Shown here piece by piece: positions 9,007 through 17,605 of a stretch of DNA of 64,000 nt. Numbering within the stretch: position 1 is the first letter of the stretch; the number at the start of each line of letters is the position of its first letter. Origin of the DNA: Rummeliibacillus suwonensis. Its GTDB lineage: Bacteria; Bacillota; Bacilli; Bacillales_A; Planococcaceae. The notes under the pieces are model-generated. The model did not search any database. It worked only from the letters and a program-made list of their open reading frames with translations, and was not told the DNA's origin. A program made the translations under genes and the position numbers. Where the stretch lies: contig NZ_VCBL01000001.1 of assembly GCF_007896435.1 (NCBI RefSeq), positions 649,345-713,344 of the forward strand, in the 5' to 3' direction.

Positions 9007-9672
9007 TTGAAGAAAAAAATTGTATTTTTCATTATTAGTTTGGTCACCACTTTATCTATTGGACAATATATCGTCCATGCAGATGATGATGACCACGAAT
9101 ATTATGAAAAGTATGAAAATCACGGTGAAAAAGAGGAACATCACAAGGATTATAATGGAGAGAATGACGAAAAATGGGATGATGATGAAGATGAAGAATA
9201 TTATGAAGACGACGGCTACTATGAGGATGAAGAGAACGATAGTTTAGCCGAACAAGGAAAATGGAATCTTTGGACTCGTTCAATGGTACAAAATGATGGC
9301 GTATTACCATTCAATGATTCAAAAACGGTGAACTTTGCAATTGAAGGAAAAACTATCAAATGCTATGTAATACCGAAAAATGGAGATGTGTTTGTACCTG
9401 TACAAAAATTAACAGAAGCGCTAGGTGGTCAAGTGACATATTACAAGACATCCAAAATTATGGATGCAAAATTGAAGGATGAGCAGCTGATTTTTCGAGT
9501 GAATACAAATGTTGTATATGAAAATCTGACGAAAACGCCTATGACATCAAAAACATTTTTGTTCAATAAAGATGTTTATGTACCAGCAAGTGTCCTTTTA
9601 AATGCTTATGGCTATTCAGTCGATTGGCAAGAAGAGAAGCAACAATTTATCTGCCAGTCCCTTAATAAATAA
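9007..9672 (+). CDS. Secreted acidic protein with copper amine oxidase-like stalk domain
   Basis: A 221-residue exported protein. A signal peptide (about residues 1-22, KKKIVFFIISLVTTLSIG with cleavage near VHA-DD) leads into a ~55-residue segment made largely of Asp, Glu, Tyr and His. The C-terminal ~110 residues (VFVPVQKLTEALGG, then the VYVPASVLLNAYGYSVDW segment) are the stalk/copper amine oxidase N-domain-like fold, which usually binds wall or ligands and is not catalytic. TTG 9007 is preferred because AAAGGAG ends 9 nt before it; ATG 8998 lies directly against that site. It heads a set with a small anchored protein, ApbE and a haem-type membrane protein. A metal-binding role of the acidic segment is inference. 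Confidence 0.75.
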   Translation: MKKKIVFFIISLVTTLSIGQYIVHADDDDHEYYEKYENHGEKEEHHKDYNGENDEKWDDDEDEEYYEDDGYYEDEENDSLAEQGKWNLWTRSMVQNDGVLPFNDSKTVNFAIEGKTIKCYVIPKNGDVFVPVQKLTEALGGQVTYYKTSKIMDAKLKDEQLIFRVNTNVVYENLTKTPMTSKTFLFNKDVYVPASVLLNAYGYSVDWQEEKQQFICQSLNK

Positions 9673-9716
9673 GCCCTATTTTATCAGTGATCAAGGAAAA
9701 TGTGGAAAAGAGAAAT

Positions 9717-9985
9717 CAATCCACGGAAAGAGCGATTCAACCCATGGAAAAGAGGCTTCAATCCACGGAAAGAGCGATTCAACCCATGGAAAAGAGGCTT
9801 CAATCCACGGAGAGAGCGATCCAATCCATGGAAGAGAGGCTTCAATCCACGGAGAGAGCAATCCAATCCACGAAGAGGGACTCAATCCACGGAAAAGAAG
9901 ACTCAATCCACGAAAAGGGAGCCAATCCACGGAAAAAAGGACTCAATCCACGGAGAAACCAGTTCAATCCACGGAAAGGAACTTC
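9717..9985. repeat. Tandem array of ~13 units of mostly 21 nt, related to the 4801-5392 array
   Basis: Units begin CAATCCACGG or CAACCCATGG and continue AAAGAGCGATT, AAAAGAGGCTT or variants; the first four alternate as a 42 bp dimer. Because 21 is a multiple of three, several reading frames stay open on both strands, giving low-complexity peptides (NPRKERFNPWKRG, QSTERAIQ). None has its own ribosome binding site, so I do not call a gene. Aligned to the first array's unit, about 16 of 21 positions agree (GGARAGAGCGAWTMAATCC). Confidence 0.88.
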
Positions 9986-10044
9986 TCCACCAATAGCAAA
10001 ATAGATAAAGTCAATAAATAAAATAGTGAGGAGAGATGTTAAAC

Positions 10045-10296
10045 ATGAAGGATACAAAAAAGGCAAAATGGCTTGTAGGAACATCTGCAGTTGTTTTATC
10101 CGGTTTGTTATTATCGCAACTGGATGATCAAGGAACTGCTGAAACAAAAACTACTTCTCAAAATCAGCTATCATCTATTGATCAATCAAAAATTGGTAAG
10201 AAAGAAAAAGAACTATTACAACTTGATTGGACGAATTTTGAAATGACCAATGCGACAACAGTAGAAAAAAATGATCGACAAACAAGAAGATCCTAG
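10045..10296 (+). CDS. Small membrane-anchored or secreted protein, unknown function
   Basis: An 83-residue protein with N-terminal MKDTKKAKWLVG, a single hydrophobic segment (about 9-26) acting as signal anchor, then a hydrophilic tail of ~55 residues. ATG 10045 has GGAGAG 9 nt upstream; ATG 10036 abuts that site and is unlikely. I do not recognise a domain. The tail contains MTNATTVEK, loosely like the S/T-G-A-T motif that ApbE enzymes flavinylate but with N in place of G, so this is only a weak hint. It sits 11 nt before the apbE gene and is very likely cotranscribed. Confidence 0.65.
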   Translation: MKDTKKAKWLVGTSAVVLSGLLLSQLDDQGTAETKTTSQNQLSSIDQSKIGKKEKELLQLDWTNFEMTNATTVEKNDRQTRRS

Positions 10297-10307
10297 AGGT
10301 GAAAAAA

Positions 10308-11216
10308 GTGGAATCGATGACAATGCAAATAATGAATACTAACTTTTATATAGAAGTACCCTCAACTTCATATAACTGGAAGAAACAGGTTTCCAAATGG
10401 TTGCATTATGTTGCAAAAGAGTGGTCTCGATTTATCCCAAATAATGAGTTAGACCAAATCAATCAATTACCTATTGGTAAAACTTTAACCATCAATTCAT
10501 CTCTATATGATTGCTTAAAAATGGCTAATGACTATTATAAGCAAACAGATGGATTATTTTCACCCTATTTAAAAAAACAAATAGAGCATCATGGTTATGA
10601 TAAACCCTTTCCTTTTTATATAAATGACAAGCAAAAAGATGAACAAAATGTAGAGCTAAAGCAAAATGTAAAAAATCCTTTGTGTTTTTTGGCTAATCAC
10701 CAAATTTATAAGACTTCGGATCAACCTATTGATCTTGGTGGTTTTGCAAAAGGCTATGCTGCTGAAACGGTTAAACAATGGTTACAATCACGAGGCTTCC
10801 GCTACGGAATCGTTGATGGTGGTGGCGATATGGCAATATGGTCAGATGGAGAAAAAGAATGGACGATTGGTATTGCTGATCCCTATGATCAAGAAGATAT
10901 TGGACGCATTAAAATCCAAAATGGAGCGATTGCAACATCCAATAGTGTTTATAGAAGTTGGCGCTATCATCATGAAGTAAAGCATCATATTTTAAATGGA
11001 CAAACTGGAGAAGTAGCGGCATCTCCTATCATTCAGGCAACAGTTGTGACAGATCGTTTATACCAAGCAGAAGTAGCGACCAAATTAAGTTTTTTAATGC
11101 CTGAGAATCAGTTACAGGAATGGTTGGACAAAAGGAAATGGCGTGTCGTACGTTTCCTTGTCTATCAAGATCATAAAACAAAATGGATAAAAACAGGTGG
11201 TGATCATCATGCTTAA
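10308..11216 (+). CDS. ApbE-family FAD:protein FMN transferase
   Basis: A 302-residue enzyme of the family that attaches FMN covalently to Thr or Ser of exported redox proteins using FAD and Mg2+. Visible family motifs are PIDLGGFAKGYAAE, VDGGGDM, the ATSNSVYRSW region and HHILNGQTG (usually HIIDPxTG). The usual ADAxAT Mg-binding segment reads AEVAT here. There is no signal peptide or lipobox, whereas many ApbE proteins are lipoproteins, so it may act in the cytoplasm or the family start has been lost. GTG 10308 follows AGAGGTGA. The gene overlaps the downstream membrane protein by 8 nt. No protein with the canonical flavinylation motif is seen nearby. Confidence 0.85.
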   Translation: MESMTMQIMNTNFYIEVPSTSYNWKKQVSKWLHYVAKEWSRFIPNNELDQINQLPIGKTLTINSSLYDCLKMANDYYKQTDGLFSPYLKKQIEHHGYDKPFPFYINDKQKDEQNVELKQNVKNPLCFLANHQIYKTSDQPIDLGGFAKGYAAETVKQWLQSRGFRYGIVDGGGDMAIWSDGEKEWTIGIADPYDQEDIGRIKIQNGAIATSNSVYRSWRYHHEVKHHILNGQTGEVAASPIIQATVVTDRLYQAEVATKLSFLMPENQLQEWLDKRKWRVVRFLVYQDHKTKWIKTGGDHHA

Positions 11217-11739
11217 TACTTGGGAATGGATTCGACTTTGTGGCTTTGTTGCTTATTTTTACTTTACTGTTGCAGTGATTTTTGGACTTTTTCGAAAATC
11301 ACCTACTATAAAAAAACAGAAAAACTTGTTGTTTCAATTGCATTTGAGTGCAGGATGGCTGGGGCTATTCGCATTGATCGCACATGCATTGTTGTTATTA
11401 ATCGATCAGTACCAACCCTATCGTTTGATCGAAATCCTTATACCTTTTACGAGTACTTATCAAACGATACTATCAGCACTAGGAATATTCAGTTTCTATG
11501 TTTTCCTGTTGGTTTTAATAACATCAGACCTTTGGATAACGAAGATGAACCGGAAAATTTGGAAGTCTATTCATTTTCTTGTGCTACCGGCTTGGGTGAT
11601 GTCTTTTGTTCATGGAGTATTCATCGGTACAGATAGTAGCAATCCGATTGTTCAGCTATTTTATATTGTTACAGGTTGCAGTATCGTCATTGCATGCTGC
11701 ATCAGGATATACGGTCAAAATGCTAGAAAGATGGCTTAA
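11209..11739 (+). CDS. Ferric reductase-like transmembrane (haem b) protein
   Basis: A 176-residue protein with five to six membrane segments. Two pairs of histidines lie in adjacent helices: the LHLSAGWLGLFALIAHA helix (His 14 apart) and the SIHFLVLPAWVMSFVHGV helix (His 13 apart). This is the arrangement that binds haems in the ferric reductase-like/MsrQ superfamily. ATG 11209 follows AGGTGGTGA, and the start lies inside the apbE 3' end, so translation is coupled. With ApbE it suggests a membrane electron-transfer module moving electrons from quinol or flavin across the membrane. The acceptor is unknown. Confidence 0.8.
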   Translation: MLNTWEWIRLCGFVAYFYFTVAVIFGLFRKSPTIKKQKNLLFQLHLSAGWLGLFALIAHALLLLIDQYQPYRLIEILIPFTSTYQTILSALGIFSFYVFLLVLITSDLWITKMNRKIWKSIHFLVLPAWVMSFVHGVFIGTDSSNPIVQLFYIVTGCSIVIACCIRIYGQNARKMA

Positions 11740-11786
11740 ATTAGGTCAAAATCCTATTCCACAAAATAATACTCCCGCTAGTTACT

Positions 11787-11829
11787 AAGAATCTGCTCAA
11801 TCTCACTGTAGAAAGGGGCAGATTTTTAT
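11787..11829 (+). terminator. Terminator after the ApbE/haem protein set
   Basis: AATCTGCTC (from about 11791) pairs with GGGCAGATT, followed by TTTATCTT. It separates this set from the next two-component system. Confidence 0.7.
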
Positions 11830-12000
11830 CTTGATTCAACAAATCTTTTTTGTACCGAAAGCGTAGCGACAGGTATAAAAGATGCTCACCTCTTTTTTTT
11901 TGAGAAATTCATGCAAAAAAATTAAAGTTCCATTAAAAAATGAAATTATACATAAAATAATGCTAAATTGAAATGGAGATGTAAATGAGGAGTGTATAGA

Positions 12001-12699
12001 ATGGTTAAGCGAATTTTGGTGGTTGAGGATGAAATCCAAATCGCTAAAATATTGAAATTAGAATTAGAATATGAAGGCTATGAAGTAGTTGTTGCAAATA
12101 ACGGTAAATTTGGTTTGAAAATAGCATTACAAGGTAAAATTGATCTAATGCTTTTAGATATTATGTTGCCAGAGATGAATGGTATTGAAGTGTTAAGAAG
12201 GGTCCGTCAAGAAAATGAACTGATGCCCATTATATTATTAACAGCACGTAACATGACAATGGATAAAGTAAGGGGACTCGATCTCGGTGCGAATGACTAT
12301 ATGACAAAACCATTTGAGATGGAAGAACTATTAGCGAGAGTGCGTTCATGTTTGCGTCAAAACGAAATCATCACAAATGTGACAAATCATGAGGAGGACT
12401 TATTATCCATTCGTGATTTATCGATCAATATGGAAACAAGAGAAGTGATCAGGGCAAATACATCCATTTCCTTAACCCCAAAGGAATTTGATTTACTTGT
12501 CTATTTGATTTCTCATAAAAACAAGATTGTCACAAGAGAAAATATTATCAAAGATGTTTGGGATTATGACTACGAAGGCGATACAAATGTTATCGATGTC
12601 TTTATCTGGCATTTAAGAAAGAAGATTGATGAAGGGTATACAAGCCCCACAATTATTCAGACAGTTAGAGGAGTGGGGTATATAGTAAAGGAGAATTAA
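12001..12699 (+). CDS. OmpR-family response regulator (ArlR/YkoG type)
   Basis: A 232-residue regulator. The receiver domain starts MVKRILVVEDE, has the phosphoacceptor in LLDIMLP, then LTARN and MTKPFEMEELLARVR. The winged-helix domain ends TVRGVGYIVKEN. ATG 12001 is used, with TGAGGAG 8 nt upstream, rather than the in-frame GTG at 11992 that overlaps that site. It is followed after 4 nt by its kinase. The next genes (deacetylase, DedA, glycosyltransferase) are plausible targets because they follow closely in the same direction, but the sequence does not prove this. Confidence 0.93.
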   Translation: MVKRILVVEDEIQIAKILKLELEYEGYEVVVANNGKFGLKIALQGKIDLMLLDIMLPEMNGIEVLRRVRQENELMPIILLTARNMTMDKVRGLDLGANDYMTKPFEMEELLARVRSCLRQNEIITNVTNHEEDLLSIRDLSINMETREVIRANTSISLTPKEFDLLVYLISHKNKIVTRENIIKDVWDYDYEGDTNVIDVFIWHLRKKIDEGYTSPTIIQTVRGVGYIVKEN

Positions 12700-12703
12700 A
12701 TAT

Positions 12704-14062
12704 ATGAAAATTACTACTAAAATCAATTTAATTACAACAGCGTGGATTATTTGCGTATTGGTTGTTGTAAATATTGTTGTTTTTTACTCCTTTATGAATG
12801 TAACAGTTAACGTAGAAAAGAAAATAGTTCTTCAAAATGCAGATGCTATTTTAGAGGATATTAACAACGGAGATTCGAATGAAGTGATAAAAGAAAAGTT
12901 ATTGAAGTATTTAACAAATGGATCTTTTATCAGAATCATTGATCACAAATCCAAAATTATTCATCAAGTAACAAATAATAAACAAATCGCTAATAAAATC
13001 AAAGGGAAATTTGTCACTCAAACAAAATCCAAAAGATATTTAATCAGATCGGCACAGGGGGAAGAGCAGATTCTTGTTGTCCGAATTCCCATCGAATCCA
13101 ATGGGCAAGTAATCGAAACACTAGAAATTGGTGCAAGATTAGTGGGATTAGAATTGGGAAAGGATGTTTTACTTTCCATTCTTATTGGTTGTACTGTATT
13201 TGGTGCGATCATTTCTCTTTTAGGTGGAAAATGGCTGGCAAATATCCTTATTCATCCTGTATCTAATATGATTGATACGATGGAGGAAATTGAACAAAGT
13301 GGTGTAACGAAGCGAATGGTCGTTGATGGACAACCTAAAGATGAGTTGCAGAAAATGGCTGTAACTTTTAATCGAATGCTTGATCGCTTAGATGATAATA
13401 TCGAAAGGCAACAGCAATTTCTTTCAGATGCTTCCCATGAGTTAAAGACACCTATTACTGTCATTAAAAGTTATATAGATTTTTTGCGAAGGCATGGTAT
13501 TCAAAACGAAGCGGTGGCACTGGATGCGATAGAAGTTATTTATTCAGAAGCCACGAGAATACAAGTTATGACAGAAAAGTTTTTAGATTTAGCGAATACA
13601 GAATTAGAAAATATGGTGGAAAAAACAACCATTGATTTGGTAACATTAAGTGAGAGCATTGTTAAGCAGTTACACAGTGCCTATAAAAGAGAAATAACAC
13701 TCCATTATGATGAAAGACCGATCTTGGCCGTAGCAGATGAACTAAAATTGAAGCAAGTGATCATTATCCTTTTGGACAATGCCATCAAATATAGTAAAGA
13801 TCGTATTGATCTATATTTAGAAAATCGTGAAAATGATACCGTTATTCGAGTAAAAGACTATGGTATAGGAATACCTGTCCGTGAGATGGAAAACATATTT
13901 GAACGTTTTTATCGGATAGATAAGGCAAGGAGTAGAGAAACCGGTGGAACAGGGCTTGGCTTAGCTATCGCTAAAAATATTATGAAACAGCATGATGGAG
14001 AGATTAAAGTAGAAAGTACGGAAGGAGAAGGGACAGAAGTAGCATTATTTTTGCCAAAATAA
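12704..14062 (+). CDS. Sensor histidine kinase (ArlS/YkoH type)
   Basis: A 452-residue kinase. TM1 is at about 8-30, followed by an extracytoplasmic domain of ~120 residues, TM2 at about 155-175 and a HAMP linker at ~178-230. The phosphoacceptor is in FLSDASHELKTPITV. The ATPase domain has IILLDNAIKYSK, VKDYGIGIP, FERFYRIDKARSRE and GGTGLGLAIA. It starts with ATG after AAAGGAGAATTAAAT. Length and architecture match ArlS-like kinases that react to envelope or cation stress; the actual signal is unknown. An imperfect inverted repeat (CTTTCATG / CATGAAAG) follows but lacks a T-run. Confidence 0.92.
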   Translation: MKITTKINLITTAWIICVLVVVNIVVFYSFMNVTVNVEKKIVLQNADAILEDINNGDSNEVIKEKLLKYLTNGSFIRIIDHKSKIIHQVTNNKQIANKIKGKFVTQTKSKRYLIRSAQGEEQILVVRIPIESNGQVIETLEIGARLVGLELGKDVLLSILIGCTVFGAIISLLGGKWLANILIHPVSNMIDTMEEIEQSGVTKRMVVDGQPKDELQKMAVTFNRMLDRLDDNIERQQQFLSDASHELKTPITVIKSYIDFLRRHGIQNEAVALDAIEVIYSEATRIQVMTEKFLDLANTELENMVEKTTIDLVTLSESIVKQLHSAYKREITLHYDERPILAVADELKLKQVIIILLDNAIKYSKDRIDLYLENRENDTVIRVKDYGIGIPVREMENIFERFYRIDKARSRETGGTGLGLAIAKNIMKQHDGEIKVESTEGEGTEVALFLPK

Positions 14063-14161
14063 ACTTTCATGCGTGATTGCTTTCAACTATACATGAAAGA
14101 TTAGTTTGCACAGAAAAATGTTCGATTTACACAATATAAATTGAAAAGGGTTGTTTGAAAA

Positions 14162-14869
14162 GTGTCATATGTATTGATAGGAATCGCTCTTGTTATCATA
14201 CTGTTCCTTTGCTATGGGGCAGTACCGACAGTGCTGATTCGAGTATTTGAATGGGGAATTGTCAAAAGAATCCATACGAAAGAAATGGCTTTAACTTTTG
14301 ATGATGGACCCAATCCCAAATACACGCCACAGTTATTGGATTTATTGAAAAAATATCATATAAAAGCTACTTTTTTCGTTGTAGGTAGTAATGTAAAAAA
14401 ATATCCTGAAATCATTAAACGTATGGCTGATGAAGGTCATACAATCGGCATTCATAGTTTTGATCATATATCTAGCTGGATCTTGTCGCCATCTCAATTA
14501 AAAAAACAATTAGAAATGACAGAAAAGGCAATAACAGAGTGTACGGGTGAAAAAGTTTCATTTTACAGACCTCCATGGGGACATTTTAATCTTTTCACAT
14601 TATGGGTCAGTAAAAAATATACCAAAATAATGTGGACCTCTATTTTTGGCGATTGGAAGGCAGCAAAAGCAAAAAATGGACTTTTGGAGGAACTACAGGT
14701 ATATGCAAAAGAGGGAGCCATTTTTGTACTCCATGACAATGGTGATACTTTAGGGGCAGAGGAAGAAGCACCAGGATATATGATCCGGAATTTGGAGATT
14801 TTTCTTGAAGAAAGTAAACAGAGAAATATTCATTTTATTACATTAAAAGAGTTAGAGAGGGATTTATGA
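14162..14869 (+). CDS. Membrane-anchored polysaccharide deacetylase (NodB domain)
   Basis: A 235-residue protein with an N-terminal membrane anchor (residues ~3-22) and a complete NodB/carbohydrate esterase 4 domain. The motifs are TFDDGP (catalytic Asp and metal Asp), HSFDH (two metal His), RPPWG and FVLHD (catalytic His). It should deacetylate N-acetyl sugars in wall glycan or a surface polymer on the outer face of the membrane. GTG 14162 follows AAAAGGG at a rather long distance. The stop overlaps the DedA start (ATGA), so the two are coupled. Confidence 0.9.
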   Translation: MSYVLIGIALVIILFLCYGAVPTVLIRVFEWGIVKRIHTKEMALTFDDGPNPKYTPQLLDLLKKYHIKATFFVVGSNVKKYPEIIKRMADEGHTIGIHSFDHISSWILSPSQLKKQLEMTEKAITECTGEKVSFYRPPWGHFNLFTLWVSKKYTKIMWTSIFGDWKAAKAKNGLLEELQVYAKEGAIFVLHDNGDTLGAEEEAPGYMIRNLEIFLEESKQRNIHFITLKELERDL

Positions 14870-15465
14870 GTATAGACGCAATTACAGAATATATAAATTC
14901 ATACGGCTATATTATTTTATTTATCTGCTTGTTTTTTGGAATTGTTGGGATTCCAGCTCCTGAAGAGTCTTTATTGTTTTTAACAGGGATCTTAGTCAGC
15001 CATCATCATCTTTCTATGGGGGAGTCCCTCATCTATTCAGAGCTTGGAGCCTTTTTAGGGATGCTGACAGCCTATTTTTTGGGAAAATATTTAGGAAAAC
15101 CTTTCGTCAATCGATACGGTCATTACTTTGGATTGACAAGCGAAAAATGGAAAACGATAGAGAAAAGATATAGAGGAAATGCTCATAAAGCGATAATATT
15201 TGGTTATTACTTGCCAGGAATACGTCAGATTAGTCCTTATTTTGCAGGAATTGCTCATATTTCGTTTCGTTATTTTTTCTGTTTTTCCCTAATAGGAAGT
15301 ATTATTTGGACGATTCCGCTCATTTTGGCAGGCTATTATACAGCAAAAGTGATCTACATCAATCCTAAATATGTTCCTTATTTTGGAGTAGTCTTGTTCG
15401 TTTTGTTTTTAATACAACTTTTATGGAAGAAAATGTTGCCAAAAAATAAACGAAATTTGAAATAA
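14866..15465 (+). CDS. DedA/SNARE-associated family membrane protein
   Basis: A 199-residue polytopic protein with the DedA features GIPAPEESLLFLTGIL, LGAFLGMLTAYFLGKYLG and GYYLPGIRQISPYFAGI. DedA proteins include lipid flippases for undecaprenyl phosphate (UptA) and phosphatidylethanolamine; which lipid this one handles cannot be read from the sequence. It overlaps the deacetylase by 4 nt, which hints at a shared role in moving or trimming a lipid-linked surface glycan. A terminator begins at its stop. Confidence 0.9.
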   Translation: MSIDAITEYINSYGYIILFICLFFGIVGIPAPEESLLFLTGILVSHHHLSMGESLIYSELGAFLGMLTAYFLGKYLGKPFVNRYGHYFGLTSEKWKTIEKRYRGNAHKAIIFGYYLPGIRQISPYFAGIAHISFRYFFCFSLIGSIIWTIPLILAGYYTAKVIYINPKYVPYFGVVLFVLFLIQLLWKKMLPKNKRNLK

Positions 15466-15512
15466 AAAACGTAGGAATGCGAACCTTTCTTACCATTCTT
15501 ACGTTTTTTAAT
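15464..15512 (+). terminator. Terminator after the dedA-type gene
   Basis: AAAAAACGTAGGAATG pairs with CATTCTTACGTTTTTT. The A-rich and T-rich flanks make it usable on both strands. Confidence 0.85.
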
Positions 15513-15848
15513 TAGACCCTATTTCATTTTTTTAGCGGCACTTGAAATTGAAGGAAAAATTTGTTTTAAAAATGGGTGAAGACCTTGAAATAAACATCCG
15601 ATGCTAGCTTTTCTTTTCTACCATTACCATGACAGCTTCCATTTGTAGCGGAGCTTATTATTGAATGATTATAAAGACAACCTGAAAATTAAATTAAAAA
15701 TACATTAAAACTACAAGGTATTGAAAAAACTGTGATATTGTCAAATTGTTAAATACAAAGCCGATCACATCAGGCGTGTTGATTAGGAAAAAATGAAATA
15801 AATATTCGAGCATAAACAAAATATTGATTGTAAAAGGAGTTCTTAAAA
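15513..15848. other. 336 nt gap upstream of the glycosyltransferase
   Basis: No gene seen. AT-rich, with the ribosome binding site AAAAGGAG at its end. GGCGTGTTGATTAGG at 15773 matches the left tip of the miniature elements (GGCGTGTTGATTAGG of 24617-24631), so it may be a fragment of such an element. Confidence 0.45.
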
Positions 15849-17024
15849 GTGAAAAAGATTCTATTCTTACCACTCTTACAAATGCAATCAGGGCATCATC
15901 AAGTTGCAGACGCACTAATGGACATGTTAAAAATTCAAAATGCAGATATCGTACTAAAGAAAATAGATATTATGAGCTATTCTAATCAAACATTAGAAAA
16001 AATAATTTCTACTAATTATTTAAAATGGATCAAGCTAGCTCCTGAATCTTATGATTTTGTATATAAAAAGCGATTCTATTCTTCCAATCCATCAAAAGGC
16101 TTAAGTAGGTTTTATGAGAAATTTTTCGTAAAGAAAATGCATAGCTTAATGACAGAAGAAAAGCCTGATGTGATCGTTTGTACACATGGTTTTCCATCTT
16201 ATCTTATAAGCAAACTAAAAGCGATGGGAAAATGTGATATTCCTGTCATCAACGCGTACACAGACTTTTTTGTTAATAATGTCTGGGCCAAGGAGGGCAT
16301 AGATCTTCACTTTGTCCCAAGTCGTGAAGTAAAAGAAAATTTAATCGCTATGTATGATGTTCCGAGTGAAAAAATAATTGTGACGGGAATCCCTGTCCAT
16401 AAAAATATTATGAAAGTCACTCATCGAGATATTCATACAGAAAAACCTAAAATATTGATTGCTGGAGGAAATAGTGGTTTAGGTGGAATATTGAAGCTAT
16501 CTGCTGAGTTGAAAAAAATAAAACAATTCCAATTCATCGTGCTCTGTGGCAATAACAAAAAGCTTTATGATGAAATAACCTCTTGGCAAATAGAAAATAT
16601 CAAGCCATTGCCTTATATTTCATCACGAGAAAAAATGAATGAACTTTACGATGCGGTAGATGCAATTATGACAAAGCCAGGTGGTGTGACCATCAGTGAA
16701 GCTTTAAGAAAAAGACTGCCAATTTTCGTCCATTCATATCTTCCAGGGCAAGAAAAGATCAATTTAACTTATTTAAAAGAACATCAATTGGTATTTGAAA
16801 TGGATCAAACTATTCCACTAGAAATCCAATTGAAGACCATATTAAAAAATACTGAAAAAATGAAACAGTGGGAACAAGCTATTGACGTTTTTCAGCAAGA
16901 AATAGAAATGGATACACCCAATCAGCTAGTGGATGTTATGAATTGGATACTAGATAAAAAAACAAATCGTATGCCATTACAGGATAGAACACCATCTATT
17001 CATTTACGAGTAGCTAGGGTATAG
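15849..17024 (+). CDS. UgtP/MGDG synthase-type glycosyltransferase
   Basis: A 391-residue GT28-family enzyme. The N-terminal half carries the MGDG synthase domain (LLQMQSGHHQVADALMD near residue 10-26, then CTHGFPSYL). The C-terminal half has the nucleotide-sugar part with GGNSGLGG and MTKPGGVTISEAL. Relatives transfer glucose or galactose from UDP-sugar to diacylglycerol, making glycolipid anchors, at the inner face of the membrane. GTG 15849 has AAAAGGAG 8 nt upstream. The sequence is close in length to UgtP but is probably a paralogue, given the accessory context. It runs with the following unknown gene after a 13 nt gap. Confidence 0.88.
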   Translation: MKKILFLPLLQMQSGHHQVADALMDMLKIQNADIVLKKIDIMSYSNQTLEKIISTNYLKWIKLAPESYDFVYKKRFYSSNPSKGLSRFYEKFFVKKMHSLMTEEKPDVIVCTHGFPSYLISKLKAMGKCDIPVINAYTDFFVNNVWAKEGIDLHFVPSREVKENLIAMYDVPSEKIIVTGIPVHKNIMKVTHRDIHTEKPKILIAGGNSGLGGILKLSAELKKIKQFQFIVLCGNNKKLYDEITSWQIENIKPLPYISSREKMNELYDAVDAIMTKPGGVTISEALRKRLPIFVHSYLPGQEKINLTYLKEHQLVFEMDQTIPLEIQLKTILKNTEKMKQWEQAIDVFQQEIEMDTPNQLVDVMNWILDKKTNRMPLQDRTPSIHLRVARV

Positions 17025-17037
17025 GAGCGGATTGGTA

Positions 17038-17601
17038 ATGGAAATAACAAAAGCATTTATAAGGGAAACAGAAATACCTATTCAAAAAGGGATATTAAGA
17101 TTAGTCGAATATGAAGATGAGCTTACAGTGGATGATGATGAAACGACTGTAGAGGTAGAACTAAATGTCCATCCTACTGTAGCTAGTTTTATTGATTCTG
17201 TCGTGGACTATGGAGAAGAGCGGGTCGTTTTAATCGCTAAGAACGGCGATAGAGTAACAGGCCTATTTGATATTCATGTAGGAAAGGCAGGTGTGTTACT
17301 GCTAGGAGATCCAAGCTTTGTAAAGGGAGTCAGTCATATAGCAGCTATCCCATATGAAAAAAGGTCTTTTCAATTAGAAAAAGGTCAAGGAATCCCTTTG
17401 AATAGAGAATTACAGGAAAACCCACAATTGAAATTCATCCATTTTTTGGACAGATTCGCTAAAAGTGATCTTCAAGATCATGAAAACCAACAATTCATTT
17501 TCAAATTGAAGGATAAACTCCAAAAAGGGGAAAAATTAAATGCTTTTGATCGGTATTTAAAAAGAGAAATTTACAATTATATAATGGAAGCATTTGCTTA
17601 A
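17038..17601 (+). CDS. Hypothetical protein, 187 residues
   Basis: I do not recognise this protein. It is soluble, acidic in its first 60 residues (YEDELTVDDDETTVEVEL), without a signal peptide or membrane segment. The middle reads like small beta strands (VVLIAKNGDRVTGLFDIHVG) and the C-terminus is helical and charged (LKDKLQKGEKLNAFDRYLKR). ATG 17038 is preferred over TTG 17032 because GGAG at 17024 leaves a more normal spacing. It lies between a glycosyltransferase and a DUF2231 protein and is probably cotranscribed with the former. Confidence 0.65.
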   Translation: MEITKAFIRETEIPIQKGILRLVEYEDELTVDDDETTVEVELNVHPTVASFIDSVVDYGEERVVLIAKNGDRVTGLFDIHVGKAGVLLLGDPSFVKGVSHIAAIPYEKRSFQLEKGQGIPLNRELQENPQLKFIHFLDRFAKSDLQDHENQQFIFKLKDKLQKGEKLNAFDRYLKREIYNYIMEAFA

Positions 17602-17605
17602 AATT

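Noticed and set aside
9602-10021. Plus-strand frames through the second array (139, 105 and 98 codons)
   Set aside because: Several overlapping frames are open at once because the unit is 21 nt. The longest starts inside the stalk-domain gene, and none has a ribosome binding site.
11220-11636. 138-codon plus-strand frame inside the ferric-reductase-like gene
   Set aside because: It is a shifted shadow of the membrane protein, which has the ribosome binding site and the conserved histidines.
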